Shown here piece by piece: positions 56,651 through 64,000 of a DNA stretch of 64,000 nucleotides (within the stretch, counting starts at the first letter, position 1; each line of letters starts with the position of its first letter). Below the pieces are notes generated by a model. It was not told where the DNA came from and searched no databases. It saw only the letters and a list, made by a program, of their open reading frames with translations. Source of the stretch: Ruminococcus_C callidus (GTDB taxonomy: Bacteria; Bacillota; Clostridia; Oscillospirales; Ruminococcaceae); NCBI RefSeq assembly GCF_049562855.1, contig NZ_CP186925.1:992001-1056000 (forward strand), in the 5' to 3' direction. The translations under genes and the position numbers were made by a program.

Positions 56651-58330
56651 ATGAAAATCGAACGCTGCAAAACAGATGTACTGATCATCGGCGGCGGCAC
56701 AGCCGGCTGCTATGCGGCACTGACCATTGCAGATCAGTCTGATGCAAAAGTGCTGATCTGTGAAAAGGCTCATATCAAACGCAGCGGCTGTCTGGCAGCC
56801 GGTGTCAATGCACTGAATGCGTATATTACAGAGGGCAGAGTGCCGCAGGATTATGTGGACTATGCCCGAAAAGATGCCGACGGGATCGTTCGCGGCGATC
56901 TGCTTCTCACCATGTCTGAACGGCTCAATCAGGTGACCGAGCATATGGAACGTCTGGGGCTGGTGATCCTCAAAGATGCAAACGGAAAGTACGTGGCACG
57001 CGGCAACCGCAATCTGAAGATCAACGGCGAAAACATGAAGCCGATCCTGGCAAAGGCCGTAGAGGCTCTGCCGCAGGTGACGATTAAGAATCACGTCAAC
57101 ATCACGGATTTCTTCGTGAAAGACAACCGGATCCAGGGGACGTTCGGTTTCAACATTCAGGACGGCACCATGTATGTCATTGAAGCCAATGCCGTTATGA
57201 TCGCCACCGGCGGTGCGGCTGGTCTGTATAAGCCCAACCACCCCGGCTTCTCCCGCCACAAGATGTGGTATCCGCCCTTTAATACGGGGGCAGGCTACGC
57301 GATGGGCATTCGTGCCGGTGCAGAGATGACCACCTTTGAGATGCGGTTCATTGCTCTGCGTTGCAAGGACACCATTGCTCCTACCGGTACACTGGCACAG
57401 GGCGTGGGAGCCAAGCAGGTGAATTCGCTGGGCGAGGTCTATGAAACCAAGTACGGGCTGACCACCTCGGAACGTGTCTACGGCACAGTCAGCGAGAACC
57501 TTGCCGGCAGAGGTCCCTGCTATCTGCGGACAGAGGGCATCACGCCGGAACAGGACGACTCCCTAATGAAAGCCTATCTGAACATGGCACCGTCCCAGAC
57601 GCTGAAGTGGATCGAGAACGGCAGGAAGCCCTCTCAGCAGAATGTGGAGATCGAGGGCACAGAGCCGTACATCGTGGGCGGTCATACTGCCAGCGGCTAC
57701 TGGGTGGACACCAAGCGTGCCACCACGATAGAGGGGCTGTACGCCGCCGGAGATGTTGCCGGCGGATGTCCCCAGAAATACGTTACCGGTGCGTTGGCGG
57801 AGGGCGAAATTGCCGCGGAATCCATGCTGGAATTTCTGCGTTCCCATACGCCGGTGCCGCCGGAGGAAGCGGCGGTGCAGGAGCACCTTGCAGAAGCAGC
57901 ACATTTCCTGACAACAGACGGCGGGCTGTTTGATACGGAACAGCTGGAAGATGCGATGCAGACCGTCATGGACACCTATGCCGGCGGTATCGGCACCAAT
58001 TACCGGTTCCACGAAAAGGAACTGGGCATTGCCGATGACAAGATTGCACGGCTGACGGAGCTGTCCGACCAGCTGCATGCAGCGGATTATCAGGAACTGA
58101 TGTATATTTACGAACTGCGGGAACGGCTTCTGGTGTGCCGCAGCGTGATCGCACATCTCAAGGCGAGAAAAGAAACCCGTTGGCACAGCTTCGCCGAAAA
58201 TCTGGACTATCCGGAAAAGGACGATGCACACTGGAAGAAATACGTCAATTCCCGCATGAAAAACGGGAAGCTGGAAATCGTTTTCCGCGATCTGGTAGAG
58301 GAGGGACAGAACTATGAGCATTGCCATTAA
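56651..58330 (+). CDS. aprA: AprA-type adenylylsulfate reductase flavoprotein
   Basis: The 559-residue protein of the fumarate reductase/succinate dehydrogenase flavoprotein fold has the FAD motif IIGGGTAGCYAA, the AprA-like GVNALNAYI and GGHTASGYWVD. The late FAD site is LYAAGDVAGGCPQKYVTGALAEGEIA. It reduces APS to sulfite and AMP with electrons from the AprB subunit. This enzyme type is best known from sulfate respirers; here it stands in an assimilatory operon that has no PAPS/APS reductase of the thioredoxin type. It overlaps aprB by 17 nt. A different oxidoreductase role is possible, but position with cysDN supports APS. Confidence 0.85.
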   Translation: MKIERCKTDVLIIGGGTAGCYAALTIADQSDAKVLICEKAHIKRSGCLAAGVNALNAYITEGRVPQDYVDYARKDADGIVRGDLLLTMSERLNQVTEHMERLGLVILKDANGKYVARGNRNLKINGENMKPILAKAVEALPQVTIKNHVNITDFFVKDNRIQGTFGFNIQDGTMYVIEANAVMIATGGAAGLYKPNHPGFSRHKMWYPPFNTGAGYAMGIRAGAEMTTFEMRFIALRCKDTIAPTGTLAQGVGAKQVNSLGEVYETKYGLTTSERVYGTVSENLAGRGPCYLRTEGITPEQDDSLMKAYLNMAPSQTLKWIENGRKPSQQNVEIEGTEPYIVGGHTASGYWVDTKRATTIEGLYAAGDVAGGCPQKYVTGALAEGEIAAESMLEFLRSHTPVPPEEAAVQEHLAEAAHFLTTDGGLFDTEQLEDAMQTVMDTYAGGIGTNYRFHEKELGIADDKIARLTELSDQLHAADYQELMYIYELRERLLVCRSVIAHLKARKETRWHSFAENLDYPEKDDAHWKKYVNSRMKNGKLEIVFRDLVEEGQNYEHCH

Positions 58331-58628
58331 CGCCAAGCAGTGTGTCGGCTGCGGAAAATGCAGCATGGTCTGCCCCGGCAGCCTGATCCACATGAATGCA
58401 GACGGAAAAGCGTTTATCAAGTACCCGAAAGACTGCTGGGGCTGCACCTCCTGTCTGAAAGAGTGTGCAGTACACGCCATTCGCTTTTATCTGGGAGCAG
58501 ATATGGGCGGCATGGGCAGTCTGGTACACACGGAAAAAGAGGGCGATGTCCTACGCTGGATCATCGATCACCCCGACGGAAAAACCAGTGAGATCCGTAT
58601 TCATACCAAACAGTCGAACCAATATTGA
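58314..58628 (+). CDS. aprB: AprB-type iron-sulfur subunit
   Basis: The 104-residue ferredoxin-like subunit has two [4Fe-4S] motifs (CVGCGKCSMVCP and CWGCTSCLKECAVHAI) followed by a beta-rich tail (HTEKEGDVLRWII, TSEIRI), the layout of AprB without its long C-terminal extension. It feeds electrons to AprA. GAGG inside aprA serves as ribosome site. Confidence 0.87.
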   Translation: MSIAINAKQCVGCGKCSMVCPGSLIHMNADGKAFIKYPKDCWGCTSCLKECAVHAIRFYLGADMGGMGSLVHTEKEGDVLRWIIDHPDGKTSEIRIHTKQSNQY

Positions 58629-58640
58629 GGAGGAAACCTT

Positions 58641-59540
58641 ATGCACGAATTGTCACATCTTGACGAACTGGAAGCAGAGGCAATCTACATTATCCGAGAA
58701 GTTGCGGCAGAATGCGAAAAGCCGGTAATGCTGTACTCCATCGGCAAGGATAGTTCCGTAATGCTGCATCTGGCGATGAAAGCATTTTATCCGGAAAAGC
58801 CGCCTTTCCCGTTCTTACATATCGATACCACATGGAAGTTCAAGGACATGATTCGTTTCCGTGATGAAACTGCCAAGAAGCTGGGCATTGAGATGCTGGT
58901 CTACACCAACGAAGAAGGTGTCAAGCAGGGCATCAACCCCTTTGACCACGGTGCAGCTTATACCGACATCATGAAAACACAGGCTCTGAAACAGGCTCTG
59001 ACCAAGTACGGCTTTACCGCAGCATTCGGCGGCGGCAGACGTGACGAGGAAAAGTCCCGTGCGAAAGAACGAATCTTCTCGTTCCGGAACGAAGCACAGG
59101 CGTGGGACCCGAAGAACCAGCGTCCGGAAATGTGGAAGCTGTACAACACCAAGATCAAAAAGGGCGAAAGCATGCGGGTATTCCCGATCTCCAACTGGAC
59201 GGAAAAGGACATCTGGCAGTATATCAAGCGGGAAAACATCGACATCGTGCCGCTGTATTTTGCAGCAGAACGTCCGGTCGTTTATCGGGACGGCAATATC
59301 ATTATGGTAGATGACGACCGTCTGCCGCTGAAGCCGGGCGAAAAGCCGGAGTATAAATCCATTCGGTTCCGTACCCTCGGCTGCTATCCGCTGACCGGCG
59401 GTATTGAATCAACAGCTACCACGCTGGACGAGATCATTGATGAAACCCTGAGTTCCGTTTCTTCGGAGCGAACCTCCAGAGTTATCGATAACGAGGCAGC
59501 CGGCAGCATGGAACGCAGAAAGCGGGAGGGATACTTCTAA
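58641..59540 (+). CDS. cysD: Sulfate adenylyltransferase subunit 2
   Basis: The 299-residue PP-loop enzyme has the YSIGKDSSVMLHLAMKAF loop and FGGGRRDEEKSRAKERIFSFR. It adenylates sulfate to APS together with the GTPase CysN. AGGAGG precedes the ATG. The last codon overlaps the cysN start by one base (TAATG). Confidence 0.95.
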   Translation: MHELSHLDELEAEAIYIIREVAAECEKPVMLYSIGKDSSVMLHLAMKAFYPEKPPFPFLHIDTTWKFKDMIRFRDETAKKLGIEMLVYTNEEGVKQGINPFDHGAAYTDIMKTQALKQALTKYGFTAAFGGGRRDEEKSRAKERIFSFRNEAQAWDPKNQRPEMWKLYNTKIKKGESMRVFPISNWTEKDIWQYIKRENIDIVPLYFAAERPVVYRDGNIIMVDDDRLPLKPGEKPEYKSIRFRTLGCYPLTGGIESTATTLDEIIDETLSSVSSERTSRVIDNEAAGSMERRKREGYF

Positions 59541-61228
59541 TGAAGGGTTTATTGAAATTTATCACATGCGGCAGCGTAGACGACGGAAAATCCACGCTGA
59601 TCGGACATATTCTCTATGATGCAAAGCTGCTGTACGCAGATCAGGAAAAGACATTGGAACTGGACAGCAAGGTGGGCAGCCGCAGCGGTGCCATTGACTA
59701 CTCCCTGCTGCTGGACGGTCTGATGGCAGAACGGGAACAGGGTATCACCATTGACGTGGCATACCGGTACTTCACCACCGACAACCGCAGCTTTATCGTT
59801 GCAGACACCCCCGGACATGAAGAATACACCCGAAACATGGCGGTAGGTGCATCGTTCGCTGACTTGTCTGTAATTCTGGTTGACGCTTCGCAGGGTGTGC
59901 TGGTGCAGACCAGACGGCATGCCCGAATCTGCAAGCTGATGGGTATCCGCTATTTTGTCTTTGCGGTAAACAAGATGGACTTGGTGGGCTACAGCGAAGC
60001 ACGGTTCCGCGAGATCGAAGCACAGATCGCAGAACTCCGCAAGGAGCTGGAACTGGAAAACGTATACATCATTCCGCTGTCTGCAACAGAGGGCGACAAT
60101 GTGACCAAGAAGTCAGAGAACATTCCGTGGTATGATGGTGTGCCGCTTCTGGAATATCTGGAAAACGTGGACATTCATTCCGACAGCCACGAAAAGGGAT
60201 TCTATATGCCGGTACAGCGTGTATGCCGTCCGGATCACACTTTCCGTGGTTTTCAGGGACAGATCGAAGCCGGTACAGTTCGCGTAGGCGATTCGATCAC
60301 CACGCTGCCCAGCAATGAAACTGCTACCGTCAAGGGCATTCTGATGACAGACCAGTCTGTGGACGAAGCCTTTGAGGGACAGCCGGTCACCATTTCGCTG
60401 GACAAGGAAGTGGACGTTTCCCGCGGCTGCGTTTTTGTCAAGGACGCAGATGTGGCAGTATATAAGAAGCTGACGGTTTCTCTGCTGTGGATGGATGATG
60501 AGCCGCTGAGCATCGGCAAGGACTATCTGGTGAAGCTGGGAACCAAGCTGATCCCCGGCATTCTGACTAAGGTGGATTATGCCATTGATGTCAACACCGG
60601 TGCACATCAGGAAACAGACACACTGGAAAAGAACGGCATTGCCGTTTGCGAGATTCTGCTGACAGAGGGCATTGTGGCAGATCTGTTCTCCAATCACAAG
60701 GTGCTGGGCGAGCTGATCCTGATCGACCGTGTGACGAATATGACTTCTGCATGCGGCGTTGTCGATGCTGTCAGCGAGAAGGTCAGCAGCACTGCCGACC
60801 GCAACTCCTTCCAGTACGGCGACCTCAAGGCAAGAGGGGACATCTTCGAGGAATTCTACTACGATACCGAGAGCCTGAACGTGTTGAAGTACAATCCGGT
60901 GAGCCAGACCTATACAGTAGGGGACGAGATTCCCACCAGCGGCGACAGCTACCACTATCCGGACAGCTTCGACTGCATCGTACTCCGTGACGGCGTGGCT
61001 GTGCGGATCCGTGACAAGAAGATCACGGCGATCCTGCCGGCAAGTGAGTATACCTATGACGGCGTGCCGGTTATCAACGGACGCGGTTTTGAGGTGCTGG
61101 TACACTCCGCCGAGGAAGCAAAGGCATTTTTGAGCGAGTATGCTCAAACCGGCGGACAGGATCAGGCATTCTTCAGCAAGTGGATGCACTTTGATACTTA
61201 TCGTAAGGTTGTATTTCCGCAGCAGTAA
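59540..61228 (+). CDS. cysN: Sulfate adenylyltransferase subunit 1 (GTPase) with C-terminal extension
   Basis: The 562-residue EF-Tu-like GTPase has G1 GSVDDGKST (about 11-19), G3 DTPGHEEY and G4 NKMD. GTP hydrolysis drives APS formation by CysD. No APS kinase domain is fused, so APS itself is the product passed to AprBA. About 115 residues after the third beta domain (from FEEFYYDTESLNV) are extra relative to the usual length of about 470. Their function is unknown. A strong terminator follows. Confidence 0.94.
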   Translation: MKGLLKFITCGSVDDGKSTLIGHILYDAKLLYADQEKTLELDSKVGSRSGAIDYSLLLDGLMAEREQGITIDVAYRYFTTDNRSFIVADTPGHEEYTRNMAVGASFADLSVILVDASQGVLVQTRRHARICKLMGIRYFVFAVNKMDLVGYSEARFREIEAQIAELRKELELENVYIIPLSATEGDNVTKKSENIPWYDGVPLLEYLENVDIHSDSHEKGFYMPVQRVCRPDHTFRGFQGQIEAGTVRVGDSITTLPSNETATVKGILMTDQSVDEAFEGQPVTISLDKEVDVSRGCVFVKDADVAVYKKLTVSLLWMDDEPLSIGKDYLVKLGTKLIPGILTKVDYAIDVNTGAHQETDTLEKNGIAVCEILLTEGIVADLFSNHKVLGELILIDRVTNMTSACGVVDAVSEKVSSTADRNSFQYGDLKARGDIFEEFYYDTESLNVLKYNPVSQTYTVGDEIPTSGDSYHYPDSFDCIVLRDGVAVRIRDKKITAILPASEYTYDGVPVINGRGFEVLVHSAEEAKAFLSEYAQTGGQDQAFFSKWMHFDTYRKVVFPQQ

Positions 61229-61259
61229 TTGTTGTGGGATATGATAAAAAAGAGAAAAG

Positions 61260-61297
61260 GGCTGCCGAGGGGATTTCCTCACGGCAGCCGTTTTTTA
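61260..61297 (+). terminator. Terminator of the sulfur operon
   Basis: GGCTGCCG / CGGCAGCC stem (61260-61267 with 61282-61289) with an AGGGGATTTCCT inner hairpin, then GTTTTTT. Confidence 0.88.
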
Positions 61298-61317
61298 TTC
61301 TGGTATGAGAACATTCA

Positions 61318-61536
61318 TCAAAACAGTTCACTGCGGATTTCTTCCAATGTGGGCGTTTGTTTTCCCCACTTTTGAAAAGCTTGTTCGCATTTCTTCAAGT
61401 CAATGACTTTACAGTCCATTCTCTCAATAATGGGAATGGTTTCAAAGAAATATTCTGGTATTTCCTCTTTAAGCTCCTTGCTATAGCATTTGAGTTTCAG
61501 AGTACATGCTTTGTTGTTTCTTGAAAAAGCTAGGAT
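61318..61536 (-). pseudogene. Start-less reading frame after the immunity gene
   Basis: A 72-codon frame on the minus strand continues in phase after the TAA of the Imm33-like gene and ends in KWGKQTPTLEEIRSELF. It has no ATG or ribosome site at its head; the first ATG is about 35 codons in. AT-rich like its neighbour. It looks like the tail of a second immunity or toxin-linked gene. I do not recognise the family. Confidence 0.5.
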
Positions 61537-61926
61537 TTATCGCTTTTGCTTATCAACGAATATCGGCTTGCTACCATCATCAATTTCAAATGTATTACTT
61601 CCAGTTCGTATATAAACACTTCCTATTTCCGCATGAATATAAGGAATAATATCTCTGTCATAATTACATATTGTATTGATGGAAAGCACGTGATGATTGC
61701 TTGAATCATTCATATAAGATTCATCTTCATCACCTGCTAAAAAACGCCATCCGCTATCTGGGTTGTCTTCATCTGGAACTTCTCGATACATATATCCTAC
61801 TTTAAAACCTTCTTTTGTTATTCTGTCGGATACAATGCATCCTTCTCCATTTGGTTCATTCCAATCAATTAATTTCTCTATTTTGATACTAAGAAAATCG
61901 TTGTTCTTATTTTTCTTGAAAAACAT
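61537..61926 (-). CDS. Orphan immunity protein, DUF2185/Imm33-like
   Basis: The 129-residue acidic cytoplasmic protein contains GCIVSDRITKEGFKVGYMYREVP, DSGWRFLAGDEDESYM and INTICNYDRDIIPYI, the recognisable core of the DUF2185 (Imm33) family. Members of that family protect against polymorphic toxins. No toxin gene is next to it. Base composition is clearly more AT-rich than the sulfur genes and coaX on either side, suggesting gain by transfer. GGAGATGAATC precedes the start. Confidence 0.75.
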   Translation of the reverse strand: MFFKKNKNNDFLSIKIEKLIDWNEPNGEGCIVSDRITKEGFKVGYMYREVPDEDNPDSGWRFLAGDEDESYMNDSSNHHVLSINTICNYDRDIIPYIHAEIGSVYIRTGSNTFEIDDGSKPIFVDKQKR

Positions 61927-61998
61927 GATGATTCATCTCCTTAAATCTCGACTTGTTTCCCTTTTTCAAGTTGGATACACATTGTCTGCCGTTTTCTG

Positions 61999-62769
61999 TT
62001 ACGCTTCCACATTCTTCTGATAGATCAGCTGCAAGCCTTTCAGCAGAAGCAGGTTGTCCAGTACGATCTTGTGCCGGCAGTGGGGAATGATAAATTCCGA
62101 CAGCCCGCCGGTGGCAAGAAATGTAGGCGTTTCGCCCAGTTCCTCCTCAATGCGGTCCAGCAGTCCGTCAATGCAGCCGGCGGCACCGTAGAGAATGCCG
62201 CTTTTCATGCACTCTACCGTGTTGCTGCCGATGCAGCGTTTCGGCGGATCAAGGGAAATTTTCGGCAGCTGTGCCGTCTTTTCCGTCAGAGCATTCATGG
62301 AGATGCCCACGCCCGGAGCGATCATGCCGCCGATGTGCCGCCGCTGGGCATCGATGACGGAAAGCGTTGTGGCAGTGCCCATGTCGATAATGACAATGGG
62401 CGGCTGGTATTCGTGAAGTGCTGCCACGGCATCGGCAACGCGGTCGCTGCCCAGCTGTGCCGGATTGTCAATGGCGATCTGTAAGCCGGTTTTGACACCC
62501 GGTCCCACCAGAACCACGTGGCAGTGTGCAATTTTTTCCACGGCTTTCCGAACCGCATGGTTAATGGAGGGCACCACGGAAGAAATGATGCAGCCCTCGA
62601 TTTCTGTGGTCTGGATCTGATAGATTTCCAGAATTGTTTTGATAGAAATGGCAAGCTCCAGAGATGTGGCGTTCTGATTGGTAGAAACCCGTTCTACAAA
62701 TAAAATCTGCTGCTCCTGAAAGCCGCCGATGACAACATTGGTGTTGCCGATGTCAATGGCAAGTACCAT
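61999..62769 (-). CDS. coaX: Type III pantothenate kinase
   Basis: The 256-residue ASKHA-fold kinase has DIGNTNVVIG (residues 5-14), the GSDRVADAVAA block, IDMGTATTLSVID and GGMIAPGVGISMNAL. It phosphorylates pantothenate in the first step of CoA synthesis and is not inhibited by CoA. The ATG follows GGAGG. The longer open frame upstream runs into MITE sequence and is not coding. Confidence 0.94.
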   Translation of the reverse strand: MVLAIDIGNTNVVIGGFQEQQILFVERVSTNQNATSLELAISIKTILEIYQIQTTEIEGCIISSVVPSINHAVRKAVEKIAHCHVVLVGPGVKTGLQIAIDNPAQLGSDRVADAVAALHEYQPPIVIIDMGTATTLSVIDAQRRHIGGMIAPGVGISMNALTEKTAQLPKISLDPPKRCIGSNTVECMKSGILYGAAGCIDGLLDRIEEELGETPTFLATGGLSEFIIPHCRHKIVLDNLLLLKGLQLIYQKNVEA

Positions 62770-62831
62770 GAAAAGACCTCCTGAGATAGGGCAGCGTGTA
62801 GGCTGCCGTAGATTCGGGCGTGTTTCCTTAG

Positions 62832-62864
62832 GGCAATACCGCACAATCTTTGTGCGGTATTGCC
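62832..62864 (+). repeat. 33-bp minimal MITE
   Basis: GGCAATACCGCACAA directly joined to TCTTTGTGCGGTATTGCC: only the two inverted ends remain. The flanks TTAG/TATG are not an exact duplication. Confidence 0.8.
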
Positions 62865-62985
62865 TATGAAATTCATAAATAACTTTACTCATGATATATG
62901 ATATACTTCTTTCATTGCTCCTGATAGATTGGAAACACGCGATATGTTTTATTATAACACAATTTCGGAAAAAGTGCAAGGTACG

Positions 62986-63014
62986 TTGACTTCTCTCTGC
63001 GAAAATGCTATAAT
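62986..63014 (+). promoter_or_regulatory. Promoter of the gene at 63105
   Basis: TTGACT (62986-62991), 17 nt, TATAAT (63009-63014). Confidence 0.75.
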
Positions 63015-63031
63015 AAAAACACAAAAATTAA

Positions 63032-63077
63032 GGAAACACTGAATAAAGCCCGCCTGACGGCTTTATGCAGTGTTTCC
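63032..63077 (+). repeat. 46-bp short MITE in a 5' leader
   Basis: GGAAACACTGAATAAAG, centre CCCGCCTGACGG, CTTTATGCAGTGTTTCC, with a perfect TTAA duplication (63028-63031 and 63078-63081). It lies between promoter and ribosome site of the gene at 63105. Confidence 0.85.
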
Positions 63078-63104
63078 TTAACGCACAAAAACGGAGGTGT
63101 ACAG

Positions 63105-63515
63105 ATGCAGAACGTTGCAGTTTTATTCGAACAGGCGGCGGAGCAGTTCGCGGCAGCTTATCCGGAAAACGGACCCTTGTCCCCGTGGATCACGGAACAG
63201 CTGGGCGTTACAGAACCGTATCTGCGGGGAAAAGCCGGCGTTGCCCTGCTGCTGCTTCGGCTGGTACAGCGGCAGCTTACCGGCAACTCGATTCCCCTTT
63301 GTCGGGACATGCTCCCCATAGAAGACCGTGCGGCAGCAGTGCCGGAGCTGGAATCAGTACAAATCTGGTGGCATCGCTGGCTGGGGTGTGGTATCGGCAT
63401 GGGCTTTTCCGGCTGGGAAAGTTTGTGGCAGGCAGCAGACGAGGCGTTGCAGCTGCTGCCGGAAACACTGCCGGCACTCTGCTGTGCAGAGATTCTGCGG
63501 AGATTTGACGGATAA
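63105..63515 (+). CDS. Protein of unknown function
   Basis: The 136-residue, mostly helical soluble protein has several Trp residues (QIWWHRWLGCGIGMGFSGWESLW) and no signal peptide. GGAGG lies 7 nt before the ATG, and a promoter and terminator frame it as a single gene, so it is very likely expressed. The family is not recognised. Confidence 0.75.
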   Translation: MQNVAVLFEQAAEQFAAAYPENGPLSPWITEQLGVTEPYLRGKAGVALLLLRLVQRQLTGNSIPLCRDMLPIEDRAAAVPELESVQIWWHRWLGCGIGMGFSGWESLWQAADEALQLLPETLPALCCAEILRRFDG

Positions 63516-63519
63516 AATA

Positions 63520-63556
63520 AAACCCGTTCTTGCGTGTGCTAAGAACGGGTTTTTAT
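63520..63556. terminator. Terminator
   Basis: AAACCCGTTCTT / AAGAACGGGTTT perfect stem (63520-63531 with 63541-63552) with a T-run. Confidence 0.88.
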
Positions 63557-63613
63557 AGGTTCATATATAGTGTTGTTTTCTTCATCTGTCCCTCTAGTTT
63601 TTTGGCACGTTTT

Positions 63614-63637
63614 AAGGCAATACCACACAAAACACGC
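63614..63637 (+). repeat. MITE end fragment
   Basis: GGCAATACCACACAAAA resembles the left terminus; no right end follows before the kinase gene. Confidence 0.45.
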
Positions 63638-63673
63638 TTTTCGACAAAGCAGTCATCGTTACGGTGCTACTTT

Positions 63674-64000
63674 TTATTTTTCTATAGGAATCATGATTCC
63701 CACCCGAAACAATTCTGCACTGGGCTGTACGTCCAGTGTGCCCTTGTGCTTTTCCACAAGGTGCATGGCAGAAGAAAGCCCGATGCCGTGGTATTCGCTG
63801 TTGTTCTTTCGGGTGAAAAAGCCCTGCTGTTCCTTTGGTGCAAGCATACCGTCGTAGGTGTTTTCGATCACCATATACCAGAATGCAGGCTTGCAGGCAG
63901 TTTTCAGCCGAATTCGTTTTGTTGCTTCCGGCGGCATTCGCAGACACGCTTCTACGGCGTTTTCCAGCAGGTTTCCCAGCAGGGTGCACAATTCTACGTC
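63674..64000 (-). CDS. GHKL sensor histidine kinase (AgrC-like), N-terminal part outside window
   Basis: The 108 visible C-terminal residues form the ATPase domain of a GHKL kinase: N-box LLGNLLENAVEAC, then G-box HGIGLSSAMHLVEKHKG. A degenerate end FRVGIMIPIEK follows. The frame is open to the window edge, so the membrane sensor part and His box are not seen. AgrC receptors of cyclic peptide pheromones have this ATPase type; whether it senses the AgrD peptide encoded 29 kb away is unknown. Confidence 0.82.
   Translation of the reverse strand, partial: DVELCTLLGNLLENAVEACLRMPPEATKRIRLKTACKPAFWYMVIENTYDGMLAPKEQQGFFTRKNNSEYHGIGLSSAMHLVEKHKGTLDVQPSAELFRVGIMIPIEK

Overview
The window looks like chromosomal DNA of a spore-forming, dockerin-bearing Firmicute, most likely a Ruminococcus-type member of the Oscillospiraceae. 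Support comes from a type I dockerin protein, SpoIVA, a SpoVM-like peptide, a SPOCS-domain coat protein, a SpoIVFB-like protease, a T-box in front of valS, strong AGGAGG ribosome sites, and Gram-positive promoters (TTGACA, 17 nt, TATAAT) throughout. The species assignment is an inference.

Layout. 1-2.6 kb: end of a MacAB-like efflux operon. 2.6-4.8 kb: a repeat, an IS1202-like insertion sequence, and two type I toxin-antitoxin (TA) loci. 4.8-7.6 kb (minus): tyrA-prmA-LysR. 7.6-10.6 kb: tRNA-Leu, a VanY-like pseudoenzyme, and two identical tRNA-Thr genes flanking a third TA locus and a toxin remnant. 10.8-14.4 kb: a lipoprotein, a dockerin protein and pdxST. 14.5-21.4 kb (mostly minus): a fourth TA locus, glgA, a membrane protein, nfo, a coiled-coil membrane protein, lysS and greA. 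21.7-26.1 kb: T-box-valS-folC. 26.2-27.5 kb: an IS3-family element. 27.6-31.2 kb (minus): a Na/phosphate symporter and a CorC-like protein. 31.9-36.9 kb: an EF-G-like GTPase, agrD-agrB, spoVM, and a small membrane protein followed by a SpoIVFB-like protease. 37.1-42.2 kb: a sucrose PTS operon with its LacI regulator. 42.5-45.6 kb (minus): SPOCS-LysM protein and spoIVA. 45.9-61.2 kb: a long sulfur-assimilation region. 61.3-64 kb: an orphan immunity gene, coaX, an unknown gene, and part of a GHKL sensor kinase.

The sulfur region combines a sulfate ABC transporter, cysK, an Rrf2/CymR-like repressor whose start codon reads ATA, and an operon of about 9.6 kb. That operon is metY, siroheme sulfite reductase, tusA, thioredoxin, a ThiS-like carrier ending GGGQ, a ThiF/MoeB-like E1 enzyme, a JAMM protease, thioredoxin reductase, AprA/AprB-type APS reductase, cysD and cysN. 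It matches in content the protein-thiocarboxylate (HcyS/HcyF/HcyD) homocysteine pathway described in Wolinella, joined to sulfate activation and reduction.

The other main result is a dispersed family of palindromic, MITE-like elements. Long (172-173 bp), medium (118 and 46 bp) and minimal (33-34 bp) copies share terminal inverted repeats, and eleven have a perfect 4-bp target duplication. Four of them sit exactly on the stop codon of the gene upstream. They also interrupt or abut TA promoters, the valS leader and each other. The five TA copies or remnants form a decay series in which toxin promoters or reading frames are lost while most antitoxin RNAs stay intact.
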